Shown here: positions 57,301 through 64,000 of the stretch, piece after piece | How the letters are laid out: every line of letters begins with the position of its first letter | Numbering within the stretch: position 1 is the first letter of the stretch | Assembly (NCBI GenBank): GCA_000727475.1 | Contig: KL647318.1 | Span: forward strand, 1,091,797 to 1,155,796 | DNA length: 64,000 bases | Origin: Sarcocystis neurona | Taxonomy: Eukaryota; Apicomplexa; Conoidasida; Eucoccidiorida; Sarcocystidae | Direction of reading: 5' to 3' | Notes under the pieces: model-generated | What the model saw: the letters and a program-made list of their open reading frames with translations, nothing else | The model's database searches: none | What the model was told of the DNA's origin: nothing | Made by a program: the position numbers and the translations under genes

Positions 57301-60300
57301 TTCTTTCTACTTCGTCCTCGGGCGCGTCTGTCGCTACGTGTTGAAGCATATGTCTCTGTATCCGTCAATGTATATACGGATTTGTACGCCTGTGGCTGTT
57401 TCACTACGCGGTACGTCTGGGCGGCAGTGAGAAGGCCGTATATATATAGACTGGCGTCTGGACATAGATTTATCCCTCCATTCAGATCCGGCGACACAAA
57501 ATCTTAAGTAGAAATTTACCTATGCGTGAAAGAAACCTCCGCGAACGGTACGCGCCACCTCTATACGTGTACAGATATACGCACGTACATGTGTATATAC
57601 CCGTGGTGTATTTTTCTGCTGATGCGGACCTACGCATGCAATGCATAGGGGTGGTCAACGGTGCGCTTACGTAATAACAAATGAGACTTTTTCAGAGAAA
57701 AAACACTGGGGAGTCACCCATACTTATTCGTTCGACTTGTGGGCTGTCGAAATCTACAGGATCACCACCTACTCTTTCTCCGCTGGTAATGACCACAGCA
57801 TCTTTCTCCTAGGCACTGAGAAACGCCTGATCTAATTCTCTAAAAAAACGTCTATTGTATAGGCATGTACATACCTGTGTCTAGGATACTATATTGAGAC
57901 CCACATTCTCTTACTTTACCTGTATATGTACGTACGGTTGGATAGGCAATCAGGATAGTTCGTCTACTGCCCGCGGACTGCTCTTCAACCTGTAGAAATG
58001 CAATGCAGCTGTATACTGGCAGATAAGTCTGTGCAATGGTGAATTAAATCGTCTGATTTTATTCGTATGAGTTCACCGAGGTACAAGCACTGGATATACG
58101 GACACCACAGTGCATACATAAATGGAGTTGAAAAACGTCTTCCCCAGCATCCACTGCGACTGAAAAAGCTGGCCCACACGTCAGACTGGGTCTAGTCGCA
58201 ACGCAGCTGCACACGCATATTTGTATGTGTGGACACAAATGGCAACTGCGTACACATGTTTGTACGTGCAGATATAAATGAGAGAGTGTACAAGTTATTT
58301 ACTCAAATATGGCCGGGTTTGCCTTTATCTTTATTCCGGCACCGTAAACCTGCATCTTTAATGTGTGCACGCACTATACGGAAATAGACGAGGCGGTACG
58401 TTAACGCCGCACCAGTCGAATCCGTCGTGAAAACATCTGTACTACACAAAGCTCTGCACGTCTTCTCATGTGCACGTCTGCGGAGTGCTACACATACATG
58501 CGCATACGCTATTGTTTATAGGCACGTGTACATATCTACATCTGAATGTGTGAATGCGACTTCTTGTGTCCTCGGCTGGCGTCACTTACACGGGCGGCCA
58601 TTTCAGACGTATCCCTGTAAGTAAGCATCTGTTCACATATGTACGTTTACAGAGCTGCATACTCACACCCTGGAGACTGAACACTTGTCCTCTCTGACTC
58701 GATCGACAGGACTCGTAGGCAGCATTTGATATTATGCATCGTTCATATGTCTGTAGCCTTGCAGCCGACGGTGACGCCTTTCACACGTGGGAACCATTGT
58801 CTGACTGGCTTTCGCGTCTTTCATGTTCTGCAAGGAACGCCGAGGAAGCCACGGCCGTACAATAGACAATAGGAACGAAAGATACGTACAATCACGTTTC
58901 CGCTGCCACTTGGTTGTCTTCTGTGTCTCACGGTGAACGTGTACACTCTATGTAGGCATTACGCGTGCGCTGTGGAAAGACGCACACTTACGCAATTGTT
59001 CTCACCACTCATTATGTGTACTGAAAAATAGAAGGAGGAGAAATCTAGATGATGCGATCTCTTTATATCGTACAAGCGTGTTCTGCTGGACTCCCCGTCT
59101 CGGCGTTGCTCTTCTCGTGCAGAATGCTTCCCTTTGTGTGCCGCCTTTCACACACTGGAAAGTTCTCCCTTTCCTACGGAGACGCACCAGCAGATATGCC
59201 TACAAATTTGCGACTGTGTGCGTTTAACTGTGGAAGTGCCGCACAGTACATTGACAGTTGTACGCACACAGGCCACAAGTTTCACTAAACTAGTACATGC
59301 AGATACACAGAACACTGTGTGCGTCCGCGTTTCCAGTCGGAGCTTCTTAGAATGACTAAGAAGCACTACCCACATCAATAGCAACCTTCTGACGTGCAGG
59401 TAAGAATCCGGCAAAAGCACCAGCGCAGCAGAGTATGACAGCGCGGCAACAAATATAGACTACTTTTAACACCAGCTGCAATGTTTTTATTCAACGAGTG
59501 GCGACTGCAGCAACATTGCTGCTTGCAGTAGCAAGAGCAGCATATGATGTCTTTGTATTTATCAACTACAGGAGAGGGGTGAAAAATGGAGTAGCAGCAG
59601 CAGCAGTGCGCGGAGCACCGCTGAACAGCGCCAAACGCGAACCCGGCAACACCGGAGTGCGGCAGCAGCCACTGCCGGAACTACAGCAGCAGTAGAGACA
59701 GAGGCAGCATTAGCAAGTCCCGTGGATTTTATATTGCTTTTTTCAAGAGCAGTCGCCAGGGTCAGAGCAGTACTGGGTGCAGGCCTTCATCCGTGCTCAG
59801 GATAGAGTCTCATGATACTGATGCCCAAGACGTTGTACTCTCTTTCTTAGTTCATACGTAACAGGCTCATATGTAACAGACTCCTGTGCTAACTGGTGCA
59901 CCAATGCATGTGATAACTCCAGACTTAAGATTACATAATCTTGAGCGTGTACGTCCGTGAGCAGGGCTTGTGGACGCAGAGGTGGTGGCACGTCCGAGTA
60001 GATAAAATCATGCAGGTACGTTTCTACGTTTGTGTGTGTAGGCGTTTGTATGTGTACGTACACACGGATCTGGAGATTCGTGTGCAAATGCAAGGATACA
60101 TAAACCCGCCTTCTATTGCTAGTTGTACAGCCCTATATTCGTAATATGTGTATTTAAGGAGGCCTAATGGAACACGTGCCTGTCCATCCGTCTGTGTATG
60201 CACACGTGTACATCTGCATACGTATGTCTCTATTCGAGTCGTGTCGGTAGACTCGTCGTCGCTCAACTGTGGGAGGAGATGCGCGTGCAAGCAGATAGCA

Positions 60301-60366
60301 GAGCGCCCGCGAATACATGTACTCTATTACATGTTGAAGCACGCACGTCTGTATGTATGCGTTCGC
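54341..60366. other. Repeat-poor, gene-poor stretch
   Basis: About 6 kb with almost no CAG runs, frequent 'tgtatac' and 'tacgta' words, and TA microsatellites at 54.47, 55.47, 56.35, 56.39, 56.60, 56.72 and 56.89 kb. The longest ORF (56759-57430, plus, 223 codons) crosses a TA run and shows no motif. A palindrome GTGTACGTACAC lies at 60052-60063, about 330 bp before the next gene candidate. CAG triplets reappear at 59.6 kb. No RNA gene was recognised. Confidence 0.5.
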
Positions 60367-60387
60367 ATGTGTGACAGCAACAAAGAA

Positions 60388-63229
60388 ATGGAAGCGTTCC
60401 CGTTATCCGCCGGTCGATCGTTGGAGGCTGAGAAGGGGCAAGTAGTGAACGCTGCTGCAACAAGGACAACAACAGGAACAACAGCGCCAGCAGTACCAGT
60501 CCTAACGATGAGACTGTTAGCAGGAGCAGTTGTTGCGCCCCCAACAGGAGTAGCTGCATCATTTGCCGTAGCACAGCAGCGAGGGTCCATATCAGCGGGA
60601 ACTTCTGCATTTACAGCCTCAGAAGGATCACCACCTGCAGGCGCAACATGTCCGTTAGTCGCAGCAGCAGCTCCTTCAGTAGCAACAGCAGCATCTGGCA
60701 TGTCTGCGACGATAGAATCTGCTGTTACGGTAACCTCGTCTGTTGCAGTAGGTGGAATTTCATCAGCTACGGCAGGAGGCGCTCCACCAGGGGTATCTGC
60801 AAGAATTCAAACAACTGCAGGAGGAGAGCAGCTGCCGTTTGCAGCAGGAGCAAGCGCCGCGTCAGAATTCTTGGAATCTCCTGGGTGCGGGAACAAGCCA
60901 TGTGGTCGGCGTCGAGTATGGTTTGTACGGAAGCGGTTGCATGCAAATGATGACGACAAAGATATGGAATCAGCTCTAGGCTGCATACGACACTATGTGC
61001 ATGTCGCAGCTGCAGAAGCACGTGCCCTTGCTGAAGGATCTCCGACAGCTACACGGCGGCAGCCGCAGCAGCCCAGGGCGGCTTTCTGGGACAGCAGTAG
61101 CGATTCTTTCTGTGATTACCTAGACGACGAGCACAGAAAAAACTCCACCTTGCATCGCCTCTGTCGCAACAACGACAATGGGAACAACGGCAGCAGTAGT
61201 AGCGACAGCAACAGCGGCCACAGCAGTAGTAAGCGCGGCTCGGGACGTAGGATTTTCGGTGCGCTGCATGGTAACGTTGACGGTTTCACGAGCACTACAA
61301 GACAGACGGAGAGAATATATGGCAGCAGCGTTGGGAGAGACTTGCGGCCCAGTCCGCTCAGTAGCGAAGCGTCACCAGCAGCGACAGTGGAGGCAATGGA
61401 GAAACGAGAAGGGCAACACGGAAAAAAGGCTGAGCGGCAGCAGAGCAGGGAGCGTCAAAAGAGCGAGAGCAGAGACGACAAGGAGAGCAGCGGCAGTATC
61501 TTCAAGAGCGAAAGTGGCGTCAATAATCAAAGCCGTCGCCGCAGTTTCAAGATGTGTAGCTTCAACACGGAAATTCCCAGCCACCGGAGCAACGGCGACG
61601 TCAACTCTTACGTCCCCAGCGGCACGATCACTACCTCCAGCCACAGGGGGGGCAGCGACAACAACAGCAACTACAGCAACAGCGATTGCAACAACAACGA
61701 CAGGAATAACGAAAAGCACAGCAGCGGCAGCAGGAACGACAGCAGCGAAGTCAAGAAGAGCATCGGCTCCTGCAACAATACAGCCAGGAGCGACTCTCGC
61801 AGCAGCCAGGGAGACACCAACACCAAGAAGGGCGTAAAGGAGATCTCTAGCGGCAGCAGTGGCAACAACAGCGGCAGCAGACCCGTAATATCCAGTCGGA
61901 TGCGTTATATGTTGCAGCGCGACACTGCTGCAGCCGTACAGAAGAAGGAAGAAGCGAGCTACTCTTGCGAGCCAAGCGAAGAGCCAGACAGAGAAACGCG
62001 AGCACTTGAGAGATTCTATCAAATGGACGCCTTCTGGGAACACGCACGCGCTCAAGCAGCAAAACGGCTCAACCGATCTGTCGAAGAATCTGTTTTAACT
62101 CAGTCCGTCGGGTATCGCCAAAAACTGGAGGCAAGTGTTTTGTTGCTTATTTACCATACAGACATTAGTTTCGTTTTACGGATACATGTGTTCCTTCCTT
62201 ATACATACACGTACTTAGTCGCAAACGTATACCGACGACACGCGCGCGTACGCATACTGTACGAACACACATGACGGAAGCAGTTGCAAAATTTTGTATA
62301 CTCACGACGCTTGTCCGGATAATTTTCACGTATACCTGCACACGTAGGTGGCTCGCATCCCTCACACTCAGGTGCAAACTCATTTCGCTGCAAAAAAATG
62401 TTGACGCACGCGCACCACTACACACAGGGATTGTAGTGGCGCCAGAGATGGACTTGATATCGACGACAGAGGAGACTGTCGCAACACGCGGTACCGAATA
62501 GTTGAGCAAACGGAATTTTCAACAAATGATGATGAGACGTCGTCAACGGCATCATCGGTAGGTGAAACATCAGCAGGAACAGCAGCACAAGTATTGCTTG
62601 TGCTTGCCCGGTGTACCGCCAGTTCAGCAGCGCAAGCAGCCATCGTACGACCGCTGTGTTCCAGAAGAACTGCTGACGCGGTTGTAACTGTTTAACGTGA
62701 AAGCTTAGTGAGAATGTCTCGTGTACCGCGGCTGTCTTGGCTGCTAGGGCGACGTCGCAAGAATTTCTTCCACACGCTTCTGCTAGTATACTTTACTTTG
62801 TCGAACAACGGCAGCTCCTCAGGTGTGCTTCTGCCGCTGGACGACCGCGGCTGCTGCTCCTCTGCCGTGCGCGAGTAATAACGGTGTCGCCTACTTGGAG
62901 ATACGGAAAGGGGAACTCCTAAGGCGGTTTGGTGTCTGAAGAAAGTATCAGATGCGTTGTGGCAGCTACTTTTGCTGCGTGCGCAGGCAATGAATGCGCT
63001 GGAGTCGGCGGGAAACGCGTCACCAGCAGGAGCAGCTGCAGTAGACATGAACTTCTGCGCTTCGCTTCGAGATTGCGGAGAGAGCGTGCGAGTGCTAGGG
63101 GATTATCCGGTGCCTTCGTCGCTCACCATTCGCAGGAAAAAACACTCTGACGCTGTTGTTCTCCACAAGTGGACTGCAAGAAACCGGCACTCCCACCAAG
63201 CTGACAAAAAGGGTAGCCTGCAACAGCAG
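60388..63229 (+). CDS. Ser/Asn/Arg-rich hypothetical protein, at least two exons
   Basis: The first exon is open from upstream to 62130. Likely starts are the ATGs at 60367 or 60388 (MEAFPLSAGRS). Residues 10-190 are Ala/Thr/Val-rich, and a patch with CGRRRVWFVRKRLHAND and LGCIRHYVHVAAAEARALAE follows. The middle is a long Ser/Asn/Arg/Lys-rich, RS-like disordered region. The end is helix-like (RALERFYQMDAFWEHARAQA, GYRQKLE). An intron that starts CTGGAG|GCAAGT and ends 'tttgctgcgtgcgcag' joins in phase 0 to 62987-63229 (AMNALESAGNAS ... KGSLQQQ). That exon has a GTATAT donor at 63230. No stop is reached, so the gene continues beyond. The family was not recognised. The RS-like region hints at, but does not prove, an RNA-related role. 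Confidence 0.6.
62692..63048 (-). other. Competing minus-strand ORF
   Basis: A 118-codon minus-strand ORF with an ATG at 63048 overlaps the second exon of the plus-strand gene and reads protein-like sequence (LPLFDKVKYTSRSVWKKFLRRR). Both cannot easily be coding here. The plus reading has a strong acceptor and matching phase, so I prefer it, but this alternative is not excluded. Confidence 0.2.
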
Positions 63230-64000
63230 GTATATAGACGTCTACGTATGTGGCCACCTCTCTTTCTTCCATGCCAAGTACAAATTTTTAAGCGTTCACA
63301 CTCGTACATCTGTGTAGCAGCGTACACGGGCAATCGAGGCCGGAAATGTCGCGGAGGCGGCTGCATCCAGTAGGTAGAAGGCAGCAGAACAACTACGGAT
63401 GCAGCAACGAAGGGTGTGAACAGCCGATAGCAGCACCAAAGAGCAGCAACAGAAGGCACCAACAGAAAACAGCAGGAAATATGGACGGTAGGCAGCAGTA
63501 ACAACCGGCAACAACAGGGGGCCGTAGAGGCATGCGACGGCAACGCGGATCGCAGCAGTCCCATACTACAATAGAGCACCTTTACCTACATTACCACACA
63601 CCGTGAGGCAAGAAGGCACGTTACTCTTACTCAGGTGTGACGCGGTGGAACAAAATAGAAAGATTTGTTTTCCCGTTGTACGGCGCTGGAGGCGTGCACA
63701 AGGTAGCGCACGTTTTCACGTGTATCCACAGACATTTGTGCGTACGCAAGTAGATATAATAGGCAGGAGCCACCACACGTGCGCACACGCGCAAAGATAC
63801 ACAAAAGAGAACATATGTTTGCAGAGTTGCTGACAATGTGTACGTTTTACTGTCGTAAACTACACACCTAGGGAAGGCCAGCGGAGAGAGAGGAACGTAG
63901 GTACATACGATAGACGTATACGGCCGCACCTACAAGACGCTTACAAGATTTGCATATTTAGGCACACGTATAAGGCTTGCCGGTTGTGGTAGACAGCGGG
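63230..64000. other. Window end, no gene resolved
   Basis: Intron or downstream sequence of the preceding gene. Short CAG runs lie on the plus strand at 63.38-63.53 kb. No exon that clearly continues the gene could be placed before the window ends. Confidence 0.4.

Noticed and set aside
56759..57430. 223-codon plus-strand ORF
   Set aside because: It crosses a TA/CT microsatellite and lacks motifs; the downstream part is not convincing enough to call.
1..64000. Telomere-like repeats, surface-antigen genes, rRNA genes
   Set aside because: I looked for these as typical Eimeria features and saw none in the window.

Overview
The window looks like nuclear DNA of a coccidian apicomplexan, most likely an Eimeria species. 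Most of it is packed with CAG/GCA/AGC (CTG on the other strand) trinucleotide runs that stay open in all frames and would encode poly-Q, poly-A or poly-S. Such homopolymer-rich coding sequence is the known hallmark of Eimeria. Spliced genes, GT-AG introns and TA/TG-rich microsatellites fit the same picture. Because the repeats keep frames open, most long ORFs are meaningless. I called genes from conserved family motifs, splice-site phase and repeat-free coding character.

Two genes are identified with good support. (1) On the minus strand, about 21.95 to 13.6 kb, lies a CDC123/D123-family gene (eIF2 assembly chaperone, ATP-grasp fold), readable as five exons plus an unseen first exon. The 599-bp N gap falls in its last intron. 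(2) On the plus strand, 40,004 to 50,851, lies a five-exon ALG1 (GDP-Man:GlcNAc2-PP-dolichol beta-1,4-mannosyltransferase) gene. All splice phases match, and the predicted protein has about 1,822 residues against roughly 450-480 in most eukaryotes. The extra length is homopolymer sequence between the conserved blocks.

Region by region: 1-1.39 kb is a TA/GA microsatellite. 1.4-6.4 kb is CAG/CTG-rich with a possible minus-strand hypothetical gene. 6.4-12.1 kb is low-confidence ORFs, a TAG microsatellite, minisatellites and a 108-bp tandem duplication. 12.1-12.6 kb holds a small repeat-free minus-strand ORF. 13.6-22 kb is CDC123. 22.8-26.5 kb holds exon-like pieces of one or two unrecognised minus-strand genes. 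27.3-27.6 kb is a small repeat-free plus-strand ORF. 28.6-29.9 kb is a TG-rich tract. 30.2-31.6 kb is a repeat-rich block with an inverted duplication. 31.6-34.9 kb shows no supported gene. 35-37.6 kb shows exon-like islands on the plus strand. 38-39.7 kb is CAG-rich on the minus strand. 40-50.85 kb is ALG1. 50.85-60.3 kb is nearly free of CAG runs and has no gene I can support. 60.4-63.2 kb is a plus-strand gene for a Ser/Asn/Arg-rich protein with an apparent GC-AG intron.

The two identified genes serve separate housekeeping processes: translation initiation (CDC123) and ER N-glycan precursor assembly (ALG1). Nothing suggests that neighbours are functionally linked. I found no rRNA, tRNA, CRISPR or intact transposon that I could support.
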